A program made the position numbers and the translations under genes. From assembly GCF_000353285.1 (NCBI RefSeq), contig NZ_KB731324.1, positions 3,800,577-3,864,576 of the forward strand: 64,000 bases of DNA, given 5' to 3'. This DNA comes from Leptolyngbya boryana PCC 6306. Lineage in GTDB: Bacteria > Cyanobacteriota > Cyanobacteriia > Leptolyngbyales > Leptolyngbyaceae. Of this stretch, positions 49,707 to 57,609 are shown piece after piece. The notes beneath the pieces were generated by a model. The model had not been told where the DNA came from, made no database searches, and saw only the letters and a list, made by a program, of their open reading frames with translations. How positions within the stretch are numbered: the first letter of the stretch is position 1; each line of letters opens with the position of its first letter.

Positions 49707-50748
49707 TAAATAATTCTAAGGATTGAGCGATCGATTGAGCTTGAACTTGCAGAGAATGAGTTTGATACCAGGTATATGCTGCTGTTGCGATCGCTTGTGC
49801 CTGATTGAGATCTAACTTACAATTTGCTAGCCAGTAATGACGATTCATTTCAAGCCCGTCTTGATTATGCAAGCGAGATGAGATAACAATCGGTAAAAGA
49901 CCATGCGAACAATAACTCGCGAAGATACCTGATTTTGCTAAGGAATCCATTGGATAGTCTACTACTGCTGCGCTCGCACGACTCAAAATCTGACTAATCT
50001 GTTCTGCGGGTTGAATTCCGAGTTGACGAATCGGCAAATCAGATTTGAGTTTGATATCCGCTCCAATATCCAGAATCGTCCGAACTTCTAGGCTTTGGCA
50101 GATTCGCTTGAGCAGTGATGTCTGCTGATAAATTCGCTGGCGCGTACTGGAACTGCCGAAGATCACTAATTCTCGCGATCTCGCTTGCAACGGTATCGGA
50201 TGGGTAATCTCTCCAATATTGGAGAAAACAGGGAGCGTTGTAACCTCTCGATGATGGCTGAACATTTGAATCTTTTCAGCGTAGCATTGGCGATTTGTGA
50301 AAACCCGATCGCTGATCTGCATCAACTGAATCGCTAATTTCTTTTGTAGAGGTGATGTTAGTAATGCACTACTTAGAAGTGGACGCGTGGCATAGAGTTC
50401 GTGAAACATTGTTATCAAGCGTCCGCCCATCTTGCACCACTCTGTGAGCGCTTGAACTAACCAAAATGGGCAGCCTCGTTTCGCATACCCATGTCCTGCA
50501 TAGTGGAGAAAAACGACCTGATCTAGAGGAGGTAATAATGCGGATAGGGCTTGCGGTGATCTTACTGAAACCGTTGAAGAGTGGGAAAGCGTATTACTGC
50601 TCCAATTTGGATCGCCTACGATAAAGCGAGTTCGTACTCCATAATCCGCGAAAAGCTGTTGAGCCAGCCGAAAACCATAGTCTCCTAATCCATCGATCTC
50701 TGGCGGCAACTTCGGCACGATCGTGATTATTTCCTTGAGAGTTTGCAT
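49696..50748 (-). CDS. GT-B fold glycosyltransferase-like protein
   Basis: A 350-residue protein on the minus strand inside an otherwise plus-strand cluster. It begins ITIVPKLPPEIDGLGDYGFR, a GT-B type start with the gly-rich loop. Later segments: MFHELYATRPLLSS, the nucleotide-binding strand LVIFGSSSTRQRIYQQ, and AVVDYPMDSLAKSGIFASYC, which replaces the usual E-x7-E donor motif, then LLPIVISSR. The classical acid pair is not obvious, so activity is uncertain. It converges with the Wzt gene by 11 bases. The divergent gene at 50888 is 139 bases away. Confidence 0.72.
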   Translation of the reverse strand: MQTLKEIITIVPKLPPEIDGLGDYGFRLAQQLFADYGVRTRFIVGDPNWSSNTLSHSSTVSVRSPQALSALLPPLDQVVFLHYAGHGYAKRGCPFWLVQALTEWCKMGGRLITMFHELYATRPLLSSALLTSPLQKKLAIQLMQISDRVFTNRQCYAEKIQMFSHHREVTTLPVFSNIGEITHPIPLQARSRELVIFGSSSTRQRIYQQTSLLKRICQSLEVRTILDIGADIKLKSDLPIRQLGIQPAEQISQILSRASAAVVDYPMDSLAKSGIFASYCSHGLLPIVISSRLHNQDGLEMNRHYWLANCKLDLNQAQAIATAAYTWYQTHSLQVQAQSIAQSLELFIKL

Positions 50749-50887
50749 AAAATTGCTGTGATTTTGCAGAATTAGAATTTAGATTGAGTGTTTCTACGGT
50801 GGGTAGAATTGCATAAAAATTAGATAGTTCAGTGTGATTAAACCAGCGATCGACGAGCCTTAGTTTTACCTTAAATTTTGCAAGTGA

Positions 50888-52057
50888 ATGCAGTTTTCTT
50901 CTCGTAAACTCCTGACCATTGGACATTCCTACATTGTTCCGCTCAATCGCCGCCTCGCCAATGAGATGGCGCGCATTAGTGGATCAGACTGGGATATTAC
51001 GATCGTTTCACCTCTGGCATTAAAAGGCGATTTAAGACCTTTACAACTTCGGCAAGATCAAGACGATCGCTGCGTGCTAGAGGGAGTTTCGATGCGTTGG
51101 CAACAGTCAACCCATGTGATGATGTATCACGATCGCCTCCGAGAAATTCTTCAGCAAAAGTGGGATCTAGTTCATTGCTGGCAAGAGCCTTATGTGGTGT
51201 CAGGAGGGCAGGTTGCACGATGGACTCAGCCTAAAACGCCACTTGTCTATTTCACCTGCCAGAACAATCCAAAGTCTTATCCACCCCCGTTCAATTGGAT
51301 TGAAACCTATTCGATGCAACGTGCGGCAGCTTGGATTTATGCAGGTCAGACCGTCGCAAATACACTAAAGCAGCGTCGTCACTATGATCTGCCAACTCGA
51401 CATATTCCGCATGGCGTTGATGTGGAGCTATTTGCACCCGATCTTGCTGCAAGGCAGAAGGTTCGACAGCAGTTGGAATGGGACACAGGAGATGTGCCTG
51501 TGATTGGTTTTTTAGGGCGGTTTGTACCTGAGAAAGGGCTAGAGCTAATGATGCGATCGCTCGATCAAATTTCGCAACCTTGGCGTGCTCTGTTTGTTGG
51601 GACGGGAGGAATGGAAGCGGATTTACGATCTTGGGGTGCGCGTTATGGCGATCGAGTGCGTGTCTGTACGACCGTGAGACATGATCAAGTTCCGCACTAT
51701 CTGAATGCGATGGATCTGCTTTGCGCGCCAAGCCAGACGACAAAAAGCTGGCGTGAGCAATTTGGCAGAATGTTAATTGAAGCATTTGCTACTGGAATCC
51801 CGGTAATTGGCAGTGATAGTGGAGAAATTCCTTATGTGATTGGCGATGCTGGGATTGTTGTTAAAGAAAAGGATCAGACAGCTTGGGTACAGGCAATCTC
51901 GATGTTGTTGAATGATCCAGACCAAAGAAATGTCTTCTCAAAAAAAGGACTCGATAGGGCACATTCGACCTATAGCTGGTCAGTCGTTGCACGACAACAT
52001 TTAGAGTTTTTCGACTCGATTTTAGAAAGAAGTAATTCGCTGATGTCACTTTACTAA
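50888..52057 (+). CDS. Family-4 glycosyltransferase
   Basis: A 389-residue protein with GT-B fold: LLTIGHSYIVPLNRRLANEM, WDLVHCWQEPYVVSGGQVA, HIPHGVDVELFAP; C-domain VIGFLGRFVPEKGLELMMRS, ALFVGTGGMEADLRSW, then CAPSQTTKSWREQFGRMLIE and EAFATGIPVIGSDSGEIP with the E-x7-E pattern. It belongs to the retaining GT4 group. It is the first plus-strand gene after the convergent pair and is followed by a truncated methyltransferase at 8 bases. The donor sugar is unknown. Confidence 0.9.
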   Translation: MQFSSRKLLTIGHSYIVPLNRRLANEMARISGSDWDITIVSPLALKGDLRPLQLRQDQDDRCVLEGVSMRWQQSTHVMMYHDRLREILQQKWDLVHCWQEPYVVSGGQVARWTQPKTPLVYFTCQNNPKSYPPPFNWIETYSMQRAAAWIYAGQTVANTLKQRRHYDLPTRHIPHGVDVELFAPDLAARQKVRQQLEWDTGDVPVIGFLGRFVPEKGLELMMRSLDQISQPWRALFVGTGGMEADLRSWGARYGDRVRVCTTVRHDQVPHYLNAMDLLCAPSQTTKSWREQFGRMLIEAFATGIPVIGSDSGEIPYVIGDAGIVVKEKDQTAWVQAISMLLNDPDQRNVFSKKGLDRAHSTYSWSVVARQHLEFFDSILERSNSLMSLY

Positions 52058-52065
52058 TCAAACCG

Positions 52066-52335
52066 ATGCAAGCAACCACTTGGATTCGCCCGGAAAGTCT
52101 ATCGCTCTTAGATGTAGGCTGTAATGTTGGTGCTTTTCTCAAAACCTGTCAGCAAGCAATGCCGAGATTGAAGCTTGCAGGGGTTGAAATTAATGAAACC
52201 GCACTTGCGATCGCACAACGTCAACTACCTGGAATTGATCTGCATCATGATTATGGTCAAGCTTCTTACCGGATCTGTGTTGTACTGCAAAAAGTAGATA
52301 CTGTTGAGAGTCGAGAGGATGCTGAAAATGCTTAG
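52066..52335 (+). pseudogene. Truncated class I SAM-dependent methyltransferase
   Basis: An 89-codon frame. Residues 10-60 are a good methyltransferase start: SLLDVGCNVGAFLKTCQQA (motif I, SAM loop) and LAGVEINETALAIAQRQLPG (motif II acid), and DLHHDYG. Then the sequence becomes unrelated (ICVVLQKVDTVESREDAENA) and stops. About two thirds of a normal enzyme is missing, so this is a remnant of a deletion that joined it to the next FkbM gene, whose start lies inside this frame. It may be translated but cannot be active. Confidence 0.75.
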
Positions 52336-53251
52336 GTCTATTGTTCGTAATTCAATTGCGGCACCGCTTAGAGCTTTACCTTACTTTCGAGGAAAATATC
52401 GTTTGGCTCCAGTCCTCATTCCATTGCTGACGGACTATCAGAATGAGCAGGATTGTCTGGTTGAAGTTAAGCTTCGAGATGGAAGTTTAATGCGCATCGA
52501 TTTGAGAAGCTTTACCGAACAAAGATCTTTTTTTGCCGGAGATTATGACGGAGGGCTGCTAAAACGTTTTGCTTCAATTTTGCAGCCAGATAGCGTTGTT
52601 TTAGATGTTGGTGCGAATGTTGGCTTTTACTCAATTTCCTTAGGTCGAAAACTGAAGACATTAGGCGGTAAGCTTTGGGCAATTGAACCTGTGTCCCCAA
52701 ACTACGATCGTTTAGTCTATAACATTCAACTCAATCATCTAGAAGAAACAGTCTTCCCACTCCAAACTGCATTGGGCAATGAAACTGGATGGATTCAACT
52801 TCACCTGAGTAAAGGGACAGATGAACTCTCAACAACAGGAAATGCTGTTCTGTGTCAAGGCAATACAGCAACGGTTGTTGAATCTAATTGTTCAGCCCCA
52901 ATCACAACCTTAGATGCACTTGCGCGGACGCACAATATTACTGCCTGCGATTTCATCAAGGTAGATATTGAGGGAGCCGAACTTGAGTTTCTCAGAGGCG
53001 GACAAAAATTTCTAGCGACTCATCGCCCGATTATCTATGGTGAGTTTAACCCTGACTGGTGTCAGCAGTTTGGCTACTCTTTCCTAGATGTTGCAGAATT
53101 TTTCTCGTCTTGGAACTATCACTTCTATCAGCAAATCGGGCGAGATTGTTTTATTCCCGTCCAAACTATCACACCCACTTTGCAAGATGTTTTACTGATT
53201 CCAGCAGAGACAAGTGTGGAGACTTTAGCAAAGTTGGGAGTAAAAGGTTAA
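52328..53251 (+). CDS. FkbM-family methyltransferase
   Basis: A 307-residue protein from the ATG at 52328 (MLRSIVRNSIAAPLRALPY), with AGAGG at 9 bases; a TTG at 52304 and another ATG are possible. SAM motif I SVVLDVGANVGFYSISLGR, acidic motif II LWAIEPVSPNYDRLVYN, and IKVDIEGAELEFLRGGQKFL, all typical of FkbM. An acidic loop and NITACDFI precede it. It likely methylates a sugar of the polymer or an end group. Together with the first FkbM gene it suggests that the product carries methyl ethers. The following glycosyltransferase starts 4 bases later. Confidence 0.88.
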   Translation: MLRSIVRNSIAAPLRALPYFRGKYRLAPVLIPLLTDYQNEQDCLVEVKLRDGSLMRIDLRSFTEQRSFFAGDYDGGLLKRFASILQPDSVVLDVGANVGFYSISLGRKLKTLGGKLWAIEPVSPNYDRLVYNIQLNHLEETVFPLQTALGNETGWIQLHLSKGTDELSTTGNAVLCQGNTATVVESNCSAPITTLDALARTHNITACDFIKVDIEGAELEFLRGGQKFLATHRPIIYGEFNPDWCQQFGYSFLDVAEFFSSWNYHFYQQIGRDCFIPVQTITPTLQDVLLIPAETSVETLAKLGVKG

Positions 53252-53255
53252 ATTC

Positions 53256-54368
53256 ATGCGTGCTGCTTTACTCTGTGACTATCCCGAAGAACAATGGCAC
53301 AGTATGGATCTCTGTGCTCAAATGCTGTTGAGCCATTGGCGTATGGATCGCAGATGGCAACTTGATCCGATCCGTCCTCCTTTTCATCATCGAGTGGCTC
53401 GTCTCCCGAAGTTAAGAGGTCGAAAAGTTGCCTTTAATAGCGATCGCTTACTGAATCGCTTTTGGGATTATCCAAACTATGTGAAAAGGCTAGCATCGCA
53501 ATTTGATATTTTTCATGTGTGTGATCATAGCTATGCTCAGTTAGTGCACGAACTTCCCGCAGAGCGAACAGGAGTGTATTGTCATGATATTGATGCATTT
53601 CGATCGTTGATTGAACCAGGACAGGAACCTCGACCCGGTTGGTACCGGGCAATGTCTCAGCGGATTTTAGATGGATTGCAAAAAGCAGCGATCGTCTTCT
53701 ATTCGACGGCTTCGGTTCGACAGCAACTTGAACATTATCAGTTAGTCAACCCTGATCGTCTAATTCAAGCCTCTTATGGCATTTCTCTAGAGTTTTCTCC
53801 AATTGAGACAGCACCATCGCTGTTTCCAGAACTAGCAGACTTTCCGTTCATTTTGCATGTGGGAAGCTGTATTCCTCGGAAGCGAATTGATGTTTTGCTG
53901 GATGTGTTTGCACAGTTGCGCGATCGACATCCCAATTTGCGATTAGTCAAAGTCGGCGGAGACTGGACTTCAGAGCAGAATGAACAACTCGATCGTCTAG
54001 AGATTCGCTCTCGTCTGATTCAGTTTCATAACCTTTCAACTCATGAAATTGCTGCACTTTATCGTCGCTCTGCGGCTGTTCTCGTCACTAGTCAGGCAGA
54101 AGGCTTTGGCTTGCCTGTGATTGAGTCGTTAGCTTGTGGTGCGATCGCAGTTGTCAGCGATTTACCTGTGTTGCGAGAAGTGGGGGGAGAAGCAGCCATT
54201 TATTGCCCAGTCGGTGAGATTGCTACTTGGGTAGAAACGGTAGATGCGGTATTAGTCGGGCAACGAACACCAGAGAAGTCATTGAGACTCGCTCAAGCTA
54301 GCCGATACTCTTGGCAAACTCACACGAAAGCCATTACTCAAGCTTACTTACAATTAGGAGCACGATGA
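53256..54368 (+). CDS. Family-4 glycosyltransferase
   Basis: A 370-residue protein. N-domain MRAALLCDYPEEQWHSMDLC, FDIFHVCDHSYAQLVHELP, GVYCHDIDAFRSLIEP with the acceptor acid-His pair. C-domain FILHVGSCIPRKRIDVLLDV, NLRLVKVGGDWTSEQNEQL, then TSQAEGFGLPVIESLACG with E-x7-E and IAVVSDLPVLREVGGE. It belongs to the same broad group as mannosyl- and rhamnosyl-transferases. It overlaps the next glycosyltransferase by 4 bases (ATGA), so translation is coupled. Confidence 0.9.
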   Translation: MRAALLCDYPEEQWHSMDLCAQMLLSHWRMDRRWQLDPIRPPFHHRVARLPKLRGRKVAFNSDRLLNRFWDYPNYVKRLASQFDIFHVCDHSYAQLVHELPAERTGVYCHDIDAFRSLIEPGQEPRPGWYRAMSQRILDGLQKAAIVFYSTASVRQQLEHYQLVNPDRLIQASYGISLEFSPIETAPSLFPELADFPFILHVGSCIPRKRIDVLLDVFAQLRDRHPNLRLVKVGGDWTSEQNEQLDRLEIRSRLIQFHNLSTHEIAALYRRSAAVLVTSQAEGFGLPVIESLACGAIAVVSDLPVLREVGGEAAIYCPVGEIATWVETVDAVLVGQRTPEKSLRLAQASRYSWQTHTKAITQAYLQLGAR

Positions 54369-55567
54369 AACTACTGTTCTTTAATCAAGTTGGGTTTATT
54401 GGTGGTGCAGAGCGAATTTTACTGAGTTCGATCGCGGCTTTGCGATCGCGGCAGCCGAATGCTGAGATTACTTTAATTGTCGGATCATCGGGTGCTTTGA
54501 TTGAGGCAGCAGAGGCGCTCGGTGTGCAAGTGATTTGTCTATCGATGCCTACTGTAATGAGTCGGATTGGCGATAGCCATCTCAAAGGAGAATTCCGATT
54601 TGCTAAGAAAGCCAAAACATTCTTACAAATTATGCGATCGCTAAGTGCTATTCTCAGCTACTTAAAAAGATTAAAGCAACTCATTCGCAGAATTCAACCG
54701 GATCTGATTCACTCAAACGGAGTTAAAGCTCATGCTTTACTTGGATTACTCGGCCAGCTAAATTGCCCAGTGATCTGGCATATTCAAGATTTTTATAGCA
54801 CGCGCCCAATTATGGCGAAAGTTCTTCAGAGGTTGAATCGATCTGCAACTGGAGCGATCGCGCTTTCTCAGGCCGTGAAAAATGATGCTCAAGCTTTAAT
54901 GCAAGTCCCGATTGAAGTGATTTATCCAGCGATTGATCATCAATACTTTCGGATTGAAGGAAAGCGATCGCCGGTTTTACGGATTGGTTTAGTCGCGACG
55001 TTTGCACGCTGGAAAGGGCATGACATTTTTCTGAAAGCTGCTGCACAAGTGATGTCGGAAATTCGAGGGATGTCGATTCAATTTCAGATTGTCGGTGCGC
55101 CTATCTACAGCACCCAAGGCTCACAGTTTTCGCTAGAAGAACTACAGACCAATGTTGCAAAGCTAGGGCTAGAACAGGTTGTTGAGTTTGTTGGATTTCA
55201 GCCAGATACAGTTTCTATCTATGAAAACCTAGATATTGTTGTTCATGCAAGTACTCAACCAGAGCCTTTCGGCTTAGTGATTGCAGAAGCGATGGCATTT
55301 GGAAAAGCAGTGATTGTTGCAAATGCGGGAGGAGCCGCAGAATTGGTCAACAATTATGAAGATGCGATCGCAGTTCCGCCTGGAGACGTTCAAGCACTTG
55401 CACAAGCTTTGATTCAACTGATTCGGAATCCGCAGATGCGACAAGAGCTAGGACGAAATGCAAGACGCACTGCGATCGAGAAATTTAATCGCGATCGCAT
55501 GGCAGATGAATTGCTGACTCTTTACGATCGCTGGGGTGGACTCAATCAAACGCTTTGCATCTTCTAA
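54365..55567 (+). CDS. Family-4 glycosyltransferase
   Basis: A 400-residue protein from the ATG at 54365, with AGGAG close upstream. GT-B marks: LLFFNQVGFIGGAERILLSS, IQPDLIHSNGVKAHALLGLL, then LRIGLVATFARWKGHDIFLK and VVHASTQPEPFGLVIAEAMA with E-x7-E, followed by AVIVANAGGAAELVNNYE. Close to the WcaL/RfaG-like groups of capsule enzymes. It is the last gene of the plus-strand polysaccharide cluster; the intergenic stretch that follows has no related gene. Confidence 0.9.
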   Translation: MKLLFFNQVGFIGGAERILLSSIAALRSRQPNAEITLIVGSSGALIEAAEALGVQVICLSMPTVMSRIGDSHLKGEFRFAKKAKTFLQIMRSLSAILSYLKRLKQLIRRIQPDLIHSNGVKAHALLGLLGQLNCPVIWHIQDFYSTRPIMAKVLQRLNRSATGAIALSQAVKNDAQALMQVPIEVIYPAIDHQYFRIEGKRSPVLRIGLVATFARWKGHDIFLKAAAQVMSEIRGMSIQFQIVGAPIYSTQGSQFSLEELQTNVAKLGLEQVVEFVGFQPDTVSIYENLDIVVHASTQPEPFGLVIAEAMAFGKAVIVANAGGAAELVNNYEDAIAVPPGDVQALAQALIQLIRNPQMRQELGRNARRTAIEKFNRDRMADELLTLYDRWGGLNQTLCIF

Positions 55568-55771
55568 ATTTCATGAAACTCTGCAAAATCATTTCTAAGA
55601 AGTCTTTTGGATGAATTTTTGCGCCAAAGAAAGACCTATTCAGCGATCGATGGCTTATCCAGAACTCTGCATTTCATAGCCGCTAACAAATCGTTTCTTC
55701 TACCCTCAAAAGCAGAGACGTGACGTGCCTCATCTCTCCTACAATGAAAAGCGGAGATGTTATGAAGCCTC

Positions 55772-56872
55772 ATGACCAAGCAAGTTCTGATCCTCGGTGG
55801 CAGTGGGCGCATCGGGAGTAAAGTTGCCGAAGACCTAATCGCGCATACCTCAGCCAACATTACGATCGCTGGACGCAATCTGGTTACAGGCAACTCAATC
55901 TGTCAGCAATTGGGCGATCGCGCTCAATTTAAAGCGATCGATTTAACGGCTCCCTCAGACCTGAGAGCGGCAGTTTCGCAAGCCGATCTAGTCGTTCATT
56001 GTGCCGGACCGTTTCATTATCGCGATGCCAGCGTCTTGCAAATTTGCATTGACGAAGGCGTTAACTATATTGATGTCAGTGATCATCCTTCTTTCACGCG
56101 CAAGGCATTAGCGTATCGTGCCAATGCTGAATCTGCTGATGTGACGGCTGTGATTAACACAGGTATTTTCCCTGGTATTTCTAATAGCATGGTGCGGCGT
56201 GATGTTGAACAGCTTGATCATGCAGAGAAAATTCATTTAAGTTATGTGGTCGCAGGTTCTGGGGGTGCAGGTGTCACGGTGATGCGAACGACATTTCTTG
56301 GATTACAGCGCCCGTTTGAAGCTTGGATCGATGGCGATTGGAAAACGGTGAAGCCTTATAGCGATCGAGAAGTAATCGACTTCCCGAAATACGGCAAAGT
56401 CGGGGTTTACTGGTTTGATATGCCAGAAGCATTTACGCTTCCCGATACGTTCCCAGTGAAAACAGTGGTTACAAAATTCGCCACGGTTCCCCAGTTTTAT
56501 AACTATCTGACTTGGAGCGTGGCTCGCTGGTGGCATCCGAAGCTTTTGCAAACGAAAGCCGTGATCGAATTTTTATCTTATGTCAGCCATTTTATGACCG
56601 ATGTGAGCGATCGTTTTAGTGGCATTGGGGTGGCAATTCGATCGGAAGTGACCGGAGAAAAGAACGGTCAACCGACTCGCTGTGTTTCAACCTTGACGCA
56701 CTTGGATACTGCGGTTTCGGCAGGAATTGGGACGGGAACGGTTGCAGAAATGCTGCTCTCTGGTGAATTGAAAAAACCAGGAGTTTGGGCGATCGAGCAA
56801 GCGTTGTCTACTGAATTGTTCGATCGCGCAATGCAGCGTCGAGGCATTGAAATTCATCAAGAATTAATCTGA
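55772..56872 (+). CDS. Saccharopine dehydrogenase-like NAD(P)-binding oxidoreductase
   Basis: A 366-residue protein. Rossmann start KQVLILGGSGRIGSKVAEDL, then ANITIAGRN, a helix with DLRAAVSQADLVVHCAGPFH and YRDASVLQICIDEGVNYIDV. The pattern belongs to the saccharopine dehydrogenase/trans-enoyl-reductase-like family of unclear substrate. The C-terminal half has an aromatic-rich helical region (FYNYLTWSVARWWHPKL) that might bind lipid. Its last 9 bases overlap the facing gene. It is not part of the polysaccharide cluster by spacing (204 bases). Confidence 0.85.
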   Translation: MTKQVLILGGSGRIGSKVAEDLIAHTSANITIAGRNLVTGNSICQQLGDRAQFKAIDLTAPSDLRAAVSQADLVVHCAGPFHYRDASVLQICIDEGVNYIDVSDHPSFTRKALAYRANAESADVTAVINTGIFPGISNSMVRRDVEQLDHAEKIHLSYVVAGSGGAGVTVMRTTFLGLQRPFEAWIDGDWKTVKPYSDREVIDFPKYGKVGVYWFDMPEAFTLPDTFPVKTVVTKFATVPQFYNYLTWSVARWWHPKLLQTKAVIEFLSYVSHFMTDVSDRFSGIGVAIRSEVTGEKNGQPTRCVSTLTHLDTAVSAGIGTGTVAEMLLSGELKKPGVWAIEQALSTELFDRAMQRRGIEIHQELI

Positions 56873-57250
56873 TTTTTGACCATCGCGGCGACCTAATTCG
56901 TAAATTCCACATCCCATACACGCTAAAATTCCGACGCTAATTGCCCAACTTTTGCCTAAACCTGCTTCAACGCCAAAGTTACACAGCGCGCCTGCTCCCA
57001 AAAAAGGAAGAATGCTCAGAATTGATGCATAAAAAGCATTTTGAGCTTCTCTAGCTGCTCTCGTTCGTTCAAATTCCTCGATCGACGAATACAGCGATCG
57101 TTCGGCATAGTTAAACCAACGATTTAACTGTTCGATCACCCAATCCCCGACAGGTGAAAATCCCAAATACAGCGCCAACGCCCAAAGACAAGCTCCTGCG
57201 ATCTCACTTGGATCAATCGTGACGCTGAAGACAATTAAATCGATCGACAT
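56864..57250 (-). CDS. Small membrane protein of unknown function
   Basis: A 128-residue protein with three hydrophobic helices: SEIAGACLWALALYLGFSPV, ILSILPFLGAGALCNFGVEA and AISVGILACMGCGIYELGRR. Between the first and second is an amphipathic stretch NRWFNYAERSLYSSIEEFE, probably cytoplasmic and helical. No family recognised. It meets the oxidoreductase gene tail to tail with a 9-base overlap. The region upstream (57251-57609) may hold its promoter. Confidence 0.65.
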   Translation of the reverse strand: MSIDLIVFSVTIDPSEIAGACLWALALYLGFSPVGDWVIEQLNRWFNYAERSLYSSIEEFERTRAAREAQNAFYASILSILPFLGAGALCNFGVEAGLGKSWAISVGILACMGCGIYELGRRDGQKSD

Positions 57251-57516
57251 TTCTCTACACCGGACAAACGCTTTAGACCAAGATATCGAAGCTGATGGAT
57301 GAAAATCAACTCACATTGGAGCGAAATGGCTTAATCTCAAATTAAGAGAGGGATTGAGCCATTTTAAATTGAATTGAAGTACTGGATTGGACTGAACGAT
57401 AATGCGGGTTTGAACCTGGTTGTGTCGTCAGTCCAAAAATAGTCCCAAGTTGGAATATGACCGTATTACTGGCTTTGTGCCATGATGTGCTGATTGGCTT
57501 TCAGGCAAGATACGTT

Positions 57517-57548
57517 AGTCGTTATAAACGCAGAAGTCGTTATAAACG
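57517..57548. repeat. Two near-palindromic direct repeats in an intergenic region
   Basis: AGTCGTTATAAACG occurs at 57517-57530 and again at 57535-57548, 18 bases apart. The core CGTTATAAACG is close to its own reverse complement. They lie in the 57251-57609 gap, which otherwise shows no gene, about 270 bases upstream of the small membrane-protein gene (minus strand) and 60 bases beyond the end of the macroglobulin gene. They may be paired operator sites. Confidence 0.4.
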
Positions 57549-57609
57549 TAGAGACAATTGTTCAAGTGCGCTCAAATATGCGATTTTTTGATAAAGTGTC
57601 CTTTCCACG

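Noticed and set aside
57401-57420. A GGTTCAAA-like T-loop on the minus strand in the 57251-57609 gap
   Set aside because: The stem beside it does not close (CAGG against CCGC) and no other tRNA arms were found.
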